Positions 24,116-34,181 of a DNA stretch of 34,974 bases are shown here, piece by piece (positions within the stretch are counted from its first letter, which is position 1; each line of letters opens with the position of its first letter). The stretch covers positions 484,913 to 519,886 of the forward strand of contig CP070634.1 of the NCBI GenBank assembly GCA_020356105.1, read 5' to 3'. The notes below the pieces were generated by a model. That model did no database searches and was not told the origin of the DNA. It saw nothing but the letters and a program-made list of their open reading frames with translations. The position numbers were made by a program, and so were the translations under genes. This stretch comes from Rhodospirillales bacterium (GTDB lineage Bacteria > Pseudomonadota > Alphaproteobacteria > UBA8366 > JADFVY01).

Positions 24116-25285
24116 GTGACCGGCGCTCCGCCACGCGGATTTGCGCGCGCCGAGTTCGAGGCGCGGACGTCGCGTGCGCAGACGTTGATGGCCGAGCGGG
24201 AGCTCGACGGCCTGCTGGTGACGAGCGAGCAACATGTCCGCTACTTCACCGGCTTCGACTCGCAGTTCTGGGCCTCTCCGACTCGTCCCTGGTTCGTCGT
24301 CGTGCCGCGAGAGGGCGCACCGATCGCCGTGATTCCGGAAATTGGCGGCCCTGGCATGGCAGGCACCTGGATCACGGATATCCGCACCTGGCCGGCGCCG
24401 GTGCCGGAGGATGACGGGGTATCGCTGCTGGCCGATACCCTGTCCGCGCTGCCGGGCCGGTTCGGGCGGATCGGCGCCGAGCTGGGCCCGGAGATGGTGG
24501 TGCGGATGCCGCTTGCCGATTTTCGGCGCGTCTGCGATCGCGTGGCACCGCTCGAGGTGACCGACGGCACAGCCGTACTACGACTCCTGCGGGGCGTGAA
24601 ATCGCCGGCCGAGATCGACAAGATCCGCCATGTCTGCAGGCTGACCTCGGAGGCCTTCCTTGCGCTTGCGGAGCGGCTTTCGGTCGGCATGACCGAGTGG
24701 GAGGCCTGTCGCGAGATGCGGATCGAGGTCCTGCGCCGCGGCGCGGACTCATCGCCCTACATGATGGGCGTCGCCGGGCGGGGCGGATACGACAACATCG
24801 TCATGGGGCCGACCCAGAGGGTCATCGAGCGCGACGATATCCTGATCATCGATACCGGCACGACGTTCGACGGCTACTATTGCGACTTCGATCGCAATTT
24901 CGCGTTCGGCAAGCCCGGTGACGACGTGCGGCGGGCCCATGAGACGGTCTGGCGGGCGACCCAGGCGGGGATCGATGCCGCCCGTCCCGGCGCCACCACC
25001 ACCGAGCTGTGGCGCGTCATGACGACCCTGCTGGAGGAAGCGGGGTCGCGCGGCAGCAATGTCGGGCGGATGGGCCACGGCCTCGGCATGCAGCTGACCG
25101 AGTGGCCCTCGAACCGGCCCGGCGACGACACCACGCTGGCGCCGGGCATGGTCCTGACGATCGAGCCCGGCATGGAGTTCGCGCCGGGCAGGATGATGGT
25201 CCACGAAGAGAACATCGCGATAACGGAAGACGGCTGCGAATTGCTGACGATCCGCGCCGCGCGCGAATTGCCGGTCATTGGCTGA
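24116..25285 (+). CDS. M24-family metallopeptidase (Xaa-Pro aminopeptidase / creatinase-like)
   Basis: Two-domain pita-bread enzyme of 389 residues: a creatinase-type N-terminal domain (about 15-150, LLVTSEQHVRYFTGFDSQFW) and an M24 catalytic domain (about 165-380). All five metal ligands are present: Asp246 and Asp257 (11 apart, as in PepP), His321 in MGHGLGM, Glu350 in TIEPGM and Glu365 in VHEENI. It could be an aminopeptidase or one of the non-peptidase relatives (creatinase, ectoine hydrolase); sequence alone does not decide. GTG 24116 begins 14 bases after the tartrate dehydrogenase stop, and the MaoC gene follows after 18 bases, so the three are probably one operon. Confidence 0.9.
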   Translation: MTGAPPRGFARAEFEARTSRAQTLMAERELDGLLVTSEQHVRYFTGFDSQFWASPTRPWFVVVPREGAPIAVIPEIGGPGMAGTWITDIRTWPAPVPEDDGVSLLADTLSALPGRFGRIGAELGPEMVVRMPLADFRRVCDRVAPLEVTDGTAVLRLLRGVKSPAEIDKIRHVCRLTSEAFLALAERLSVGMTEWEACREMRIEVLRRGADSSPYMMGVAGRGGYDNIVMGPTQRVIERDDILIIDTGTTFDGYYCDFDRNFAFGKPGDDVRRAHETVWRATQAGIDAARPGATTTELWRVMTTLLEEAGSRGSNVGRMGHGLGMQLTEWPSNRPGDDTTLAPGMVLTIEPGMEFAPGRMMVHEENIAITEDGCELLTIRAARELPVIG

Positions 25286-25303
25286 GCCGACGGGAGGAGC
25301 GCC

Positions 25304-25759
25304 ATGCATACGCGCTGGTTCGAGGAATTCGAGAGCGGGGACAAATTCGAGAGTCGCGGCGCGACGCTGACCGAATCGCAAATCGTCGATTTCGCCCTGA
25401 CATACGATCCGCAGCAGATGCATGTGGACGCGGCCGCGGCGGCGGACGGCGCATTCGGCGGCCTGATCGCCAGCGGGTTCCAGACGCTGGCGCTGAGCTT
25501 CCGCCTGTTCTTCGATCTTGGCCTCGTGGCGCGCTCGAACATCGTCGGTCCGGGCATGGATGAGGTGCGCTGGCTTGCTCCGGTCCGTCCCGGCGATACA
25601 TTGAGAAGCGTGGCGGAGGTGCTGGAGGTGCGCGAGTCGCGCTCCCGGCCGGACCGCGGCACCGTGCGCTTCGGTTTCACCGTCAAGAACCAGCGCGACG
25701 AGGTGGTGCTGACCTACCAGGCGCTGACTATAATCCGACGACGGCCTGAGGAAGGCTGA
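25304..25759 (+). CDS. MaoC-family (R)-enoyl-CoA hydratase-like hot-dog protein
   Basis: A 151-residue single hot-dog domain protein that probably hydrates an enoyl-CoA. The hydratase motif is seen as FALTYDPQQMHVD near residue 30, with Asp and His in the positions of the R-hydratase dyad, followed by GGLIASGFQTLAL and a GMDEVRWLAPVRPGDTL strand typical of MaoC proteins. A GGGAGGAG site precedes ATG 25304 by four bases. It sits in the run tartrate dehydrogenase - M24 - MaoC - permease. The acyl-CoA substrate is unknown. Confidence 0.9.
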   Translation: MHTRWFEEFESGDKFESRGATLTESQIVDFALTYDPQQMHVDAAAAADGAFGGLIASGFQTLALSFRLFFDLGLVARSNIVGPGMDEVRWLAPVRPGDTLRSVAEVLEVRESRSRPDRGTVRFGFTVKNQRDEVVLTYQALTIIRRRPEEG

Positions 25760-25808
25760 TCGCGCGGGCAGGGCGGCGAACCGCGTCCGCTTGAGGGGGC
25801 AGGAGGCG

Positions 25809-27662
25809 ATGGGGGAATTCGGCGACGCGACGTTGCAGATGACGGCCGTCTTTGCGCTGATCGTCGTCGCGCTCGCCTTCTATGCGACCGAGAAGCTGTC
25901 CTTCGAGCTCACCTCGCTGGGGGTCATCTGCGCCCTGCTGCTGCTGTTTCAGCTGGCGCCGGTTCCCGGGCCCGACGGCCTCAATCGGATGGGGCCGGCG
26001 CGGATCCTCTCGGGATTCGCCAACCCGGCCCTGATCACCGTGCTCGCTTTGCTCGTGATCGGCGACGGGCTGGCGCGGACCGGCGCCCTGGGACAGGGCG
26101 CCTGGCTGCTGCTGCGCGCCGCCCGGGGGCATGTCGCGGCCAGCATCGGCCTCGCCCTGGTGGCGGTGTTGGCGGTCAGCGCGTTCCTCAACAACATCCC
26201 GGTCGTCGTGATCTTCATCCCGATCATGCAGGCGCTGGCGGAGAAGCTCGGCCACGGCGCCGGGCGCTACATGATGCCGCTCAGCTTCGCCGCGATCCTC
26301 GGCGGGATGACCACGCTGATCGGCTCGTCAACCAACCTTCTGGTCTCCGGGATGCTGTTCGAGCTGGGTGAGACGCCGTTCGGGTTCTTCGATTTCTCCG
26401 TACCGGGGCTGGTCCTGGCTCTCTGCGGTCTTGTCTACGTCATGTTCGTCGCGCCGCGGTTGCTGCCCGATCGCGAGCCGCCGCTTGGCACCCTGCCGGT
26501 GTCGGGACGCCAGTTCGTCGCCCAGATCAAGGTCGCCGAGGACTCCAAGCTGGTCGGCCAGCAGTCGAATCTGGGTGTCTTCCCGGGACTGCCGGATATC
26601 ACCCTGCTGATGGTCCAGCGCGACCAGCAGACCTTCATGCCACCGTTCGAGGATGTGACCCTGACCGCCGATGACATCCTGGTGGTCGCCGCCACGCGCA
26701 AGACGTTGATGGAAACCCTGCAGAACGATGCCCGGCTGCTGCATCCGGACATTCCGGAACCGGTCTCGGCTGAGGAGCGGGAGGACGAGGACCGCTGGAC
26801 CAGCGGGGGCCAGACGCTGGCCGAGGTGATGGTCCCGCCCGGCTCTCCCATGGTCGGGCGGACGCTGGAGCGGATTGGCTTTCGCTACCGTCACCACTGC
26901 ATCGTGCTCGGGATCGAGCGGCGCAGCCGCATGCTGCGCCGGCGGATCACGGAAATCCCGCTCGAGGCCGGCGACGTGCTGCTGATCCAGGGTCGCAACG
27001 ACGATGTGCTGGCGCTACGCGGCAATCGCGACGTGCTGCTGATGGAGTGGTCGGCGGCGGCCCTGCCCGAGCTGCAATCCGCGAAGCGGGCCAGCGTCAT
27101 CTTCCTGTGCGTCGTCGGCGCGGCGGCGACGGGGGCGATGCCGATCGTGGTCGCGGCCGTGACGGGCGCCGCGGCCATGGTGCTGAGCGGCGCGCTCAGC
27201 ATGCGCGAGGCCGTCCGCGCGCTCGACTTCCAGATCATCCTGACGATCGCGGCCGCCCTTGCGCTCGGCGCGGCGATGCAGGAGACCGGCGGCGCGGATT
27301 TCCTCGCCGGCATGCTGCTGCAACTGCTCGACGGTGCGCCGCCGGCCGTCGTCTTGTCGGCGTTCTTCCTGCTTGTCGGCGTGCTCTCGAACATCATCAG
27401 CACGAAGGCGACGGCGGTGTTGTTCACCCCGATCGCCGTCGGCATCGCGCACGGGCTCGAGATTCCCGCCGAGGTCTTCGCCGTCGCCGTGGTGTTCGCC
27501 GCAAACTGTTCCTTCGCCTCGCCGATCGGCTATCAGACCAACCTGCTCGTCATGGTGCCCGGCCATTACCGTTTCATCGATTTCGTCAAGGCCGGCGCGC
27601 CGTTGCTGGCGCTCATCTGGATCGCGTTCACGCTGTTTGCGCCCTGGTACTACGGGCTATAG
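25809..27662 (+). CDS. SLC13/DASS-family permease with two RCK_C (TrkA-C) domains
   Basis: Inner-membrane anion transporter of 617 residues, likely for di- or tricarboxylates or sulfate, with Na+ or H+. The N-terminal half holds about five membrane helices and the first signature GSSTNLLVSG. A soluble insert of about 190 residues carries two RCK_C domains (the second includes MVPPGSPMVGRTLERIGF and ends near GDVLLIQGRNDDV). The C-terminal half has further helices and the second signature SPIGYQTNLLV. ATG 25809 is preceded by GAGGGGGCAGGAGG; an upstream in-frame TTG at 25791 is less likely. Next to a tartrate/D-malate dehydrogenase a dicarboxylate substrate is plausible, but sulfate cannot be excluded. 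Confidence 0.9.
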   Translation: MGEFGDATLQMTAVFALIVVALAFYATEKLSFELTSLGVICALLLLFQLAPVPGPDGLNRMGPARILSGFANPALITVLALLVIGDGLARTGALGQGAWLLLRAARGHVAASIGLALVAVLAVSAFLNNIPVVVIFIPIMQALAEKLGHGAGRYMMPLSFAAILGGMTTLIGSSTNLLVSGMLFELGETPFGFFDFSVPGLVLALCGLVYVMFVAPRLLPDREPPLGTLPVSGRQFVAQIKVAEDSKLVGQQSNLGVFPGLPDITLLMVQRDQQTFMPPFEDVTLTADDILVVAATRKTLMETLQNDARLLHPDIPEPVSAEEREDEDRWTSGGQTLAEVMVPPGSPMVGRTLERIGFRYRHHCIVLGIERRSRMLRRRITEIPLEAGDVLLIQGRNDDVLALRGNRDVLLMEWSAAALPELQSAKRASVIFLCVVGAAATGAMPIVVAAVTGAAAMVLSGALSMREAVRALDFQIILTIAAALALGAAMQETGGADFLAGMLLQLLDGAPPAVVLSAFFLLVGVLSNIISTKATAVLFTPIAVGIAHGLEIPAEVFAVAVVFAANCSFASPIGYQTNLLVMVPGHYRFIDFVKAGAPLLALIWIAFTLFAPWYYGL

Positions 27663-27710
27663 CGCCGCCGCGCATACCCAGCGAATCGTGCTGCAGCGCA
27701 ACATTTAGCG

Positions 27711-27737
27711 TTGACGGGCCAAATCGCGGTTCATAAG
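27711..27737 (+). promoter_or_regulatory. Weak promoter candidate before serC
   Basis: TTGACG at 27711-27716 is followed by CATAAG at 27732-27737 with a 15-base spacer. The -35 is good, the spacer short and the -10 only 4 of 6. It is the best candidate in the 152-bp gap between the permease and serC. Confidence 0.3.
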
Positions 27738-27814
27738 CTCCGGGCGCACCGGCAACAGGCCGCCTGGGAGACGGCCGGTTCCGATGATTTCTCGTTTACC
27801 GACAGGGTGGTACG

Positions 27815-28975
27815 ATGCCCCGACCCGAGCGTAAGCCCAACCGTGCCTTCTTCTCGTCCGGTCCGTGCGCCAAGCGGCCGGGCTGGTCCGCGGCGGTGCT
27901 GGCGGAGGCCTGGACGGGCCGGTCGCACCGCGCGGCCGGGGGCAAGGCCAAGCTGCAAGAGGTCATCGATCGCAGCCGCGCGATCCTCGGGATGCCCGAG
28001 GATTACCGACTGGCGATCGTCCCGGCGTCGGACACCGGTGCGGTCGAAATGGCGTTGTGGTCGTTGCTTGGCGAGCGGGGCGTCGACATGCTGGCCTGGG
28101 AGAGTTTCGGCAAGGGCTGGGTGGCGGATGTCGCACAGCAACTCAAGCTCGACGATGTGCGGATTCTCGACGCCGATTACGGCTCGTTGCCCGATCTCGG
28201 CGGGGTCGATCCGGGCCGCGACATCGTCTTCACCTGGAACGGCACCACGAGCGGCGTCTGTGTGCCCGACGGGAACTGGATTGCGCCGGACAGGCAGGGG
28301 CTGACGATCTGCGACGCCACCTCGGCCGTCTTCGCCATGAATCTGCCGTGGGACAAGCTCGATGCGGTGACCTGGTCCTGGCAGAAGGTGTTGGGCGGCG
28401 AGGGAGCGCACGGCATGCTGGCGCTCAGCCCGAGGGCGGTGCAGCGGCTGGAGAGCTATACGCCGCCATGGCCGCTGCCCAAGATCTTCAGGCTGACCAA
28501 GGCCGGCCGGCTGATCGAAGGCATATTCCGGGGCGAGACCATCAATACGCCCTCGATGCTGTGTGTCGAGGACGCCATCGATTCCCTGAAATGGGCCGAG
28601 GAGATCGGCGGGCTGCCGGCGCTGATCGAGCGCTCGAAGGTGAATCTTGCCGCGGTTGCCGACTGGGTCGCGGCGACTCCCTGGGTCGATTTCCTCGCGC
28701 GTGACCCCGCGACACGGTCGTCGACGTCGATCTGCCTTACCCTCACCGATACCGGGCAGCTCACCGACGCGGATGCGGCGGCGGCACCGAAGAAGATCGC
28801 CGGTCTGCTCGAGCGCGAGCAGGTCGCCTACGATATCGCCGGGTACCGGGACGCGCCGCCGGGTCTGCGCCTGTGGGGCGGCGGCACGGTCGATCCGCTG
28901 GACATGCGGGTGCTGCTGCCGTGGATCGCCTGGGCCTACGAGGAAATCTGCCGCGCCCCGGCGGCGGCCGAATGA
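27815..28975 (+). CDS. serC: Phosphoserine aminotransferase
   Basis: PLP enzyme converting 3-phosphohydroxypyruvate and glutamate to O-phosphoserine and 2-oxoglutarate, the second step of serine synthesis; it can also serve pyridoxal phosphate synthesis. The 386-residue protein starts with the class V aminotransferase pattern [13 protein letters not shown] and [13 protein letters not shown], has [12 protein letters not shown], the Asp of CDATSAVF and the PLP-binding Lys191 in [11 protein letters not shown]. The form is the longer alphaproteobacterial type (370-390 residues). AGGGTGG at 27804-27810 is the ribosome site. serA follows after 16 bases, giving a serC-serA operon. Confidence 0.96.
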   Translation: MPRPERKPNRAFFSSGPCAKRPGWSAAVLAEAWTGRSHRAAGGKAKLQEVIDRSRAILGMPEDYRLAIVPASDTGAVEMALWSLLGERGVDMLAWESFGKGWVADVAQQLKLDDVRILDADYGSLPDLGGVDPGRDIVFTWNGTTSGVCVPDGNWIAPDRQGLTICDATSAVFAMNLPWDKLDAVTWSWQKVLGGEGAHGMLALSPRAVQRLESYTPPWPLPKIFRLTKAGRLIEGIFRGETINTPSMLCVEDAIDSLKWAEEIGGLPALIERSKVNLAAVADWVAATPWVDFLARDPATRSSTSICLTLTDTGQLTDADAAAAPKKIAGLLEREQVAYDIAGYRDAPPGLRLWGGGTVDPLDMRVLLPWIAWAYEEICRAPAAAE

Positions 28976-28991
28976 GACGGGACCATCGGGT

Positions 28992-30569
28992 ATGCCCAGA
29001 GTATTGATATCGGACGATCTGAGTCCCCGTGCCGCCGAAATATTCCGCGAGCGGGGCATCGAGGTCGACGTCGAAACCGGGCTGAGCGAGGCGGAGCTGC
29101 TGAACCGGATCGGCGCCTATGACGGTCTCGCCGTGCGCTCCGCCACCAAGGTCACCGCAAAGCTGGTTGAGGCGGCGGCGAATTTGAAGATCGTGGGACG
29201 CGCCGGCATCGGTGTCGACAACATCGACGTCAATGCGGCCACGCAGCACGGCATCGTCGTCATGAATACCCCGTTCGGCAATTCGATCACGACCGCCGAA
29301 CACGCGATCGCCCTGATGCTGGCGCTGGCGCGCGCCCTGCCCGCGGCGAACGCGTCGACCCAGGCCGGGAAATGGGAGAAGAAGCGCTTCATGGGCGTCG
29401 AGATCACCGGCAAGACGCTGGGATTGATCGGTGCCGGAAACATCGGCGCGATCGTCGCCAATCGCGCACAGGGTCTGAAGATGCGGGTGATCGCCCATGA
29501 CCCCTTCCTGTCACCTGAGCGCGCCGGGGATCTCGGCATCGAGAAGGTCAAACTGGACGAACTCTACAGGCGCGCGGACTTCATCACCCTGCACGTCCCG
29601 CTGACCGATCAGACCCGCGGCCTGATCGGCAAGAAGGCGTTCGCGAAGATGAAGAAGGGCGTGCGCCTGATCAACTGCGCGCGCGGCGGCATCATTGTCG
29701 AGAAGGACCTGCTGCAGGCGCTCGATTCCGGCCAGGTCGCCGGCGCGGCGCTCGACGTCTTCGAGGTCGAGCCGGCACGGGAGAACCCGCTGTTCGGCCG
29801 CGACGACGTCATCGCCACGCCGCATCTCGGCGCCGCCACCACCGAGGCGCAGGAGAAGGTCGCGCTGCAGGTGGCCGAGCAGATGTCCGATTACCTGCTG
29901 ACCGGGGCCGTCACCAACGCGCTCAACATGCCGGCGGTGACCGCGGAAGAGGCGCCCAGGCTGCGTCCCTACATGGCGCTGGCGGAGCTGCTGGGCAGTT
30001 TTGCCGGGCAGCTCACCGAGACCGGGCTGAAGGCCTTCCGGGTGGAGTTCGAGGGCCATGCCGCAGCCCTCAATACCAAGCCGATCATGGCGGCGGCGCT
30101 GACCGGCCTGCTGCGGCCGATGCTCGATTCGGTCAATATGGTCAGCGCGCCGGTCATTGCCCGAGAGCGGGATATTCGCTGCACCGAGGTGCGGCGCGAC
30201 GAGGGCGTGGATTACGAGACGCTGATCCGCATCACCGTGACCACCGAGCGCATGTCGCGCTCGGTCGCCGGGACGTTGTTCGGCGGCGCCCGCCCCCGCA
30301 TCGTCGAGATCAAGGGCATCCCGGTGGAGGCCGAGATCGGGCCGCATATGCTGTACATCACCAACCGCGACAAGCCCGGCGTGATTGGCGATCTCGGACG
30401 CATGCTGGGCGAGGCGCAGGTGAACATCGCGACCTTCCATCTCGGCCGCGCCGAGCAGGGCGGCGACGCCATAGCCCTGTTGCAGGTCGACCAGGCGGTC
30501 GACCGGGAGCTGCTCGACAGGCTCGCCGCGCTGCCCAACGTCATCCAGGCGAAGGCGCTCGAATTCTGA
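28992..30569 (+). CDS. serA: D-3-phosphoglycerate dehydrogenase (long form with ACT domain)
   Basis: Oxidises 3-phosphoglycerate to 3-phosphohydroxypyruvate with NAD+, the first step of serine synthesis. The 525-residue long form has the substrate domain halves (about 1-100 and 285-315), an NAD-binding Rossmann domain with GLIGAGNIG near 144-152, the catalytic set Arg231, Glu260 and His278 (spacing as in M. tuberculosis PGDH), an intervening ASB domain (about 320-450) and a C-terminal ACT domain (about 452-525, MLYITNRDKPGVIG). The ACT and ASB domains suggest feedback control by serine. It follows serC closely. The frame is open upstream, but ATG 28992 gives the standard MPRVLISD start. Confidence 0.97.
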   Translation: MPRVLISDDLSPRAAEIFRERGIEVDVETGLSEAELLNRIGAYDGLAVRSATKVTAKLVEAAANLKIVGRAGIGVDNIDVNAATQHGIVVMNTPFGNSITTAEHAIALMLALARALPAANASTQAGKWEKKRFMGVEITGKTLGLIGAGNIGAIVANRAQGLKMRVIAHDPFLSPERAGDLGIEKVKLDELYRRADFITLHVPLTDQTRGLIGKKAFAKMKKGVRLINCARGGIIVEKDLLQALDSGQVAGAALDVFEVEPARENPLFGRDDVIATPHLGAATTEAQEKVALQVAEQMSDYLLTGAVTNALNMPAVTAEEAPRLRPYMALAELLGSFAGQLTETGLKAFRVEFEGHAAALNTKPIMAAALTGLLRPMLDSVNMVSAPVIARERDIRCTEVRRDEGVDYETLIRITVTTERMSRSVAGTLFGGARPRIVEIKGIPVEAEIGPHMLYITNRDKPGVIGDLGRMLGEAQVNIATFHLGRAEQGGDAIALLQVDQAVDRELLDRLAALPNVIQAKALEF

Positions 30570-30592
30570 GGAATCGGAGACGGATCGCGGAA

Positions 30593-31603
30593 ATGCGCGC
30601 GGGCGCCCTGGCGATGGCCGTCATCGCGGCCGCAATGACGGCCGGCTCCGGGCACGCGGCCGAGCCGCCGCCGCGGCCGATCGAGGTCGGCCGGGTCAGC
30701 GGCCTGAAAGACATTCTGCTGCGCAACGGCGCCGTGCGGGTGCAGGCCGAGACCGGCGACTACGAGATCCTCGACTTGCCGGACGGCAATCTCGGATTGG
30801 CGCCGGTCGCGGCGCCGGAACGAATGCCGGTGCCGGCCGATATCATTCCGCATGCTGCGATCGTACCCGGCGCCCGCGACATCAGGGCGGCATGGCTGGC
30901 CGGGCCGACGGAACGCTATCGCCATGGTGTTCTCGGCGACGCCATCGAGGCCGCCACCCTGAAAGTCGAAACGGCCGGCGGCGATATTCTCGCCTACCAG
31001 CTGCCCGATCACGCGGTCTTCGAAGATCTGACGCCGCGCCTGGTCGATCTCGATGGCGATGGCCGCGACGAGATCCTGGTGGTTCGCAGCTCCGCGGGGC
31101 TGGGCGCGGCGATTGTGATGCTGGCGGTCCGCGACGGCAATCTGCAACTGATCGCCGAGGCGCCGCCGATCGGGCGCGCCAATCGCTGGCTCAACCCGGT
31201 CGGGGCCGGCGATTTCGATGGCGATGGCCGCAAGGAGATTGCCGTGGTGCAGACGCCGCATATCGGCGGCGTGCTGATCCTCTATCGGGTCGAGGGGCGC
31301 CGGCTGGTGGAGATGGCGCGGGCGCACGGATACGCCACCCACGTCATCGGTTCGACCGTACTCGGCATGGCGTCCGTACTCGACCTCGACGGTAACGGCG
31401 CGGACGACATCGTGCTGCCGGACCAGACCCGCGGCCGGCTGGTCGCGGTCGGTTATGCGGATCAGGCGTTGCGTGTGCTCTGGGCTGTCCCGCAACGGGC
31501 GACGGTCGCAACCTCGATCGTGCTCGCGGATCTCGATCGCAACGGCGCGGCCGATATCGTATACGGGCTGAGCGACGGGTCGGTCTGGATGCTGCCGCGC
31601 TGA
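30593..31603 (+). CDS. Exported FG-GAP/VCBS repeat protein
   Basis: A 336-residue protein with a signal peptide (about 1-22, ending GHAAEP). From about residue 145 it has at least four Asp-rich calcium-loop repeats of the FG-GAP/VCBS type: DLDGDGRDEI, DFDGDGRKEI, DLDGNGADDI and DLDRNGAADI. These indicate an integrin-like beta-propeller that binds calcium. The N-terminal 120 residues resemble no family I recognise. It lies 23 bases after serA, so is probably co-transcribed, but no link to serine metabolism is evident. Likely periplasmic or surface-located; function unknown. Confidence 0.88.
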   Translation: MRAGALAMAVIAAAMTAGSGHAAEPPPRPIEVGRVSGLKDILLRNGAVRVQAETGDYEILDLPDGNLGLAPVAAPERMPVPADIIPHAAIVPGARDIRAAWLAGPTERYRHGVLGDAIEAATLKVETAGGDILAYQLPDHAVFEDLTPRLVDLDGDGRDEILVVRSSAGLGAAIVMLAVRDGNLQLIAEAPPIGRANRWLNPVGAGDFDGDGRKEIAVVQTPHIGGVLILYRVEGRRLVEMARAHGYATHVIGSTVLGMASVLDLDGNGADDIVLPDQTRGRLVAVGYADQALRVLWAVPQRATVATSIVLADLDRNGAADIVYGLSDGSVWMLPR

Positions 31604-31699
31604 TCGATCGAACACCGGGTCGCTTGCCCCGGCCGGCCAAAAGCTGTATGCCACGCCGGGTTTTGTGCTGAACCGCGACGGACCGACCGTAGCTTCTCG

Positions 31700-32854
31700 A
31701 TGACCGATGTTGTGAACAAGGCGCTGTTGCCCGACGGGCTGCGCGACGTGCTGCCGCCCGACGCGGACCATGAGGCGGCCGTGGCCCAGACATTGGTCGC
31801 GGCCTTCGCCGCGCGCGGCTACCAGCGGGTCGAGCCGCCGCTCGTGGAGTTCGAGGACTCGCTCCTCGACGGCGCCGGACAGGCGATGTCCACCGCGACC
31901 TTCCGGCTGATGGACCCGGTCAGCCAGCGGATGATGGGGGTGCGGGCCGACATGACGATCCAGGTCGCCCGCATCGCCGCGACGCGGCTGAGACGGGCGC
32001 CGCGGCCCCTGCGGCTCGCCTATGCGGGCAACGTGCTTCGGGTCAAGGGCTCGCAGCTGCGGCCGGAGCGCCAGTTCATCCAGGCGGGGGTGGAGATCGT
32101 GGGCTCGGAGGAGGCCGCCGCCGATGCGGAAATCATCCTGCTTGCGGTCGAGGCGCTTGGCGAGGCCGGGGTTGCGGATTTGTCGGTCGACATCAACATG
32201 CCGACCCTCGTGCCCGGCCTGTGCGGCGCGCTGGGACTGACGGGACGGCCCGAGGCGGAGTTGCGCACCGCGCTGGACCGCAAGGACGCGGCGGCGGTGG
32301 CGGCGATCGGCGGCAGGGCCGCGGATCTTTTCGGTGCGCTGCTCAACGCTTCGGGGCCGGTCGACGCCGCTCTTGCCGCCCTGGCGAAGCTCGATCTGCC
32401 CGAGGATTGCGCGGCCGAGCGACGCCGGCTCGAGGCGGTCATCGGCGTGCTGCGCGCGGCGGCGCCGGCACTGTCCCTGACCGTCGATGCGGTCGAGTAT
32501 CGCGGTTTCGAGTACCAGACCGGGCTCAGCTTCACCGTCTTCGCCAAGGGCGTGCGCGGAGAGATGGGCCGCGGCGGGCGGTACCATGTCGCCCAGAACG
32601 GGGAGCCGGCAACCGGGTTCTCGTTGTTCCTGGACAGCGTGTTGCGGGCGCTGCCGGCCCGGCGCGACGACCGGCGCCTCTACCTGCCGCATGGCACGCC
32701 CGCGGCCGCGGGCCGTGCGCTGCGCAAAGACGGCTGGATCACCGTTGCCGGGCTGGTCGCGGAAGCCGACGCCGACATCGAGGCGCGGCGGCTGGGCTGC
32801 AGTCATGTGCTCCGGGATGGCGTCGCGGTGACGCTGGCCGGGCACGAATCCTGA
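31700..32854 (+). CDS. hisZ: ATP phosphoribosyltransferase regulatory subunit HisZ
   Basis: Histidyl-tRNA-synthetase-like regulatory partner of the short HisG, needed for the first step of histidine synthesis and its feedback inhibition. The 384-residue protein has the class II synthetase fold: [12 protein letters not shown] at the start, motif-2-like region [16 protein letters not shown] and [13 protein letters not shown], and a later [17 protein letters not shown]. It lacks the C-terminal anticodon-binding domain of true HisRS, as HisZ does. Its partner hisG is not in this window. purA follows 25 bases later, so the two are probably co-transcribed. The start has only a weak ribosome site. 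Confidence 0.94.
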   Translation: MTDVVNKALLPDGLRDVLPPDADHEAAVAQTLVAAFAARGYQRVEPPLVEFEDSLLDGAGQAMSTATFRLMDPVSQRMMGVRADMTIQVARIAATRLRRAPRPLRLAYAGNVLRVKGSQLRPERQFIQAGVEIVGSEEAAADAEIILLAVEALGEAGVADLSVDINMPTLVPGLCGALGLTGRPEAELRTALDRKDAAAVAAIGGRAADLFGALLNASGPVDAALAALAKLDLPEDCAAERRRLEAVIGVLRAAAPALSLTVDAVEYRGFEYQTGLSFTVFAKGVRGEMGRGGRYHVAQNGEPATGFSLFLDSVLRALPARRDDRRLYLPHGTPAAAGRALRKDGWITVAGLVAEADADIEARRLGCSHVLRDGVAVTLAGHES

Positions 32855-32879
32855 ACGACAAGACAGGGTCGCGAAATTC

Positions 32880-34172
32880 ATGAGCAATGTTGTGGTCGTC
32901 GGGTCCCAGTGGGGCGACGAAGGCAAGGGCAAGATCGTCGACTGGCTGAGCGAGCGCGCCGAGATCGTCGTGCGCTTCCAGGGTGGTCATAACGCGGGCC
33001 ATACGCTGGTCATCGACGGCACGACCTACAAGCTGAGCCTGCTGCCATCCGGGATCGTCCGGCCGGGCAAGCTGTCGATCATCGGCAACGGCGTGGTGGT
33101 CGATCCGTGGGCCCTGCTCGACGAGATCGACCGGATCCGCGGGCAGGGAGTCGAGGTGTCGCCGGAGCGGCTGAAGCTGGCCGGCAACGCGCCGCTGATC
33201 CTGCCGCTGCACCGCGACCTCGACCAGGCGCGCGAGGCGGCGAGCGGCAAGGGCAAGATCGGCACCACCGGGCGCGGTATCGGCCCGGCCTACGAGGACA
33301 AGACGGCGCGCCGCGCCATCCGGGTCTGCGATCTTGGCGATCGCAAGACGCTGGAGGCGAAGGTCGATCGGTTGCTGAGCCATCACAACGCCCTGCTGCG
33401 CGGCATGGGGCTGGACGAGATCGACGGCAAGAAGCTGCTCGACGATCTGCTGGCGCTGGCGCCGCGCCTCCTGCCCTATGCGGCGGGCGTGTGGCAGGAG
33501 CTCGACCGCGCCCACCGGGACGGCAGGCGGATCCTGTTCGAGGGCGCGCAGGGGTTCCTGCTCGATATCGATCACGGGACCTATCCGTACGTCACCTCGT
33601 CCAACACCGTCGCCGGCGCCGCCGCCGCCGGCGCCGGGATCGGGGCGAATCGGCTCGGCTACGTGCTGGGTATCACGAAGGCCTACACGACGCGCGTCGG
33701 CGAAGGTCCGTTCCCGACCGAGCTTACGGACGAGGTCGGCCAGACGCTGGGCGAGCGGGGTCGTGAATTCGGCACCGTGACCGGACGCAAGCGCCGTTGC
33801 GGCTGGTTCGATGCGGTCTTGGTGCGCCAGGCCATCAAGATCGCCGGGATCGACGGCATCGCGCTGACCAAGCTCGACGTGCTGGACGGTCTCGAGGAGC
33901 TCAAGGTCTGCGTCGGATACCGGATCGGCGGCCAGGAGTTCGCGCACTTCCCTTCGGCGATGGCCGACCAGGCCGCGGCGGAGCCCGTCTACGAGACCCT
34001 CCAGGGCTGGCAGGCGAGCACCGAGGGCGCGCGCAGCTGGGTCGATCTGCCGGCGACCGCGGTCAAGTACATCCGTCGCATCGAAGAGTTGATCGAAGCG
34101 CCCGTGGCCCTGCTATCGACGAGCCCGGAGCGCGAGGACACGATCCTGGTCAAGGACCCGTTCGCGGGCTAG
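32880..34172 (+). CDS. purA: Adenylosuccinate synthetase
   Basis: GTP-dependent ligation of IMP and aspartate to adenylosuccinate, the committed step to AMP. The 430-residue protein has all signatures: QWGDEGKGK with catalytic Asp13, GGHNAGHT with His41, [46 protein letters not shown] and [11 protein letters not shown]. Full length for the family (about 430). ATG 32880 follows AGGGTCGCG. It converges with rpoH; the gap of 56 bases contains a strong GC-rich hairpin. Confidence 0.97.
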   Translation: MSNVVVVGSQWGDEGKGKIVDWLSERAEIVVRFQGGHNAGHTLVIDGTTYKLSLLPSGIVRPGKLSIIGNGVVVDPWALLDEIDRIRGQGVEVSPERLKLAGNAPLILPLHRDLDQAREAASGKGKIGTTGRGIGPAYEDKTARRAIRVCDLGDRKTLEAKVDRLLSHHNALLRGMGLDEIDGKKLLDDLLALAPRLLPYAAGVWQELDRAHRDGRRILFEGAQGFLLDIDHGTYPYVTSSNTVAGAAAAGAGIGANRLGYVLGITKAYTTRVGEGPFPTELTDEVGQTLGERGREFGTVTGRKRRCGWFDAVLVRQAIKIAGIDGIALTKLDVLDGLEELKVCVGYRIGGQEFAHFPSAMADQAAAEPVYETLQGWQASTEGARSWVDLPATAVKYIRRIEELIEAPVALLSTSPEREDTILVKDPFAG

Positions 34173-34181
34173 GCAGGGCAA

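Noticed and set aside
9433..25285. A DMSP catabolism set (DmdC-like dehydrogenase plus an M24 enzyme resembling DddP)
   Set aside because: The two genes are 13 kb apart on opposite strands, the M24 protein is shorter than DddP, and no dmdA, dmdB or dmdD is seen.
30212..32932. A 906-codon open frame on the minus strand opposite serA end, the FG-GAP gene and hisZ
   Set aside because: It is antisense to three well-supported genes, has low-complexity Arg/Gly/Asp-rich content and no domain; a GC-rich codon-bias artefact.
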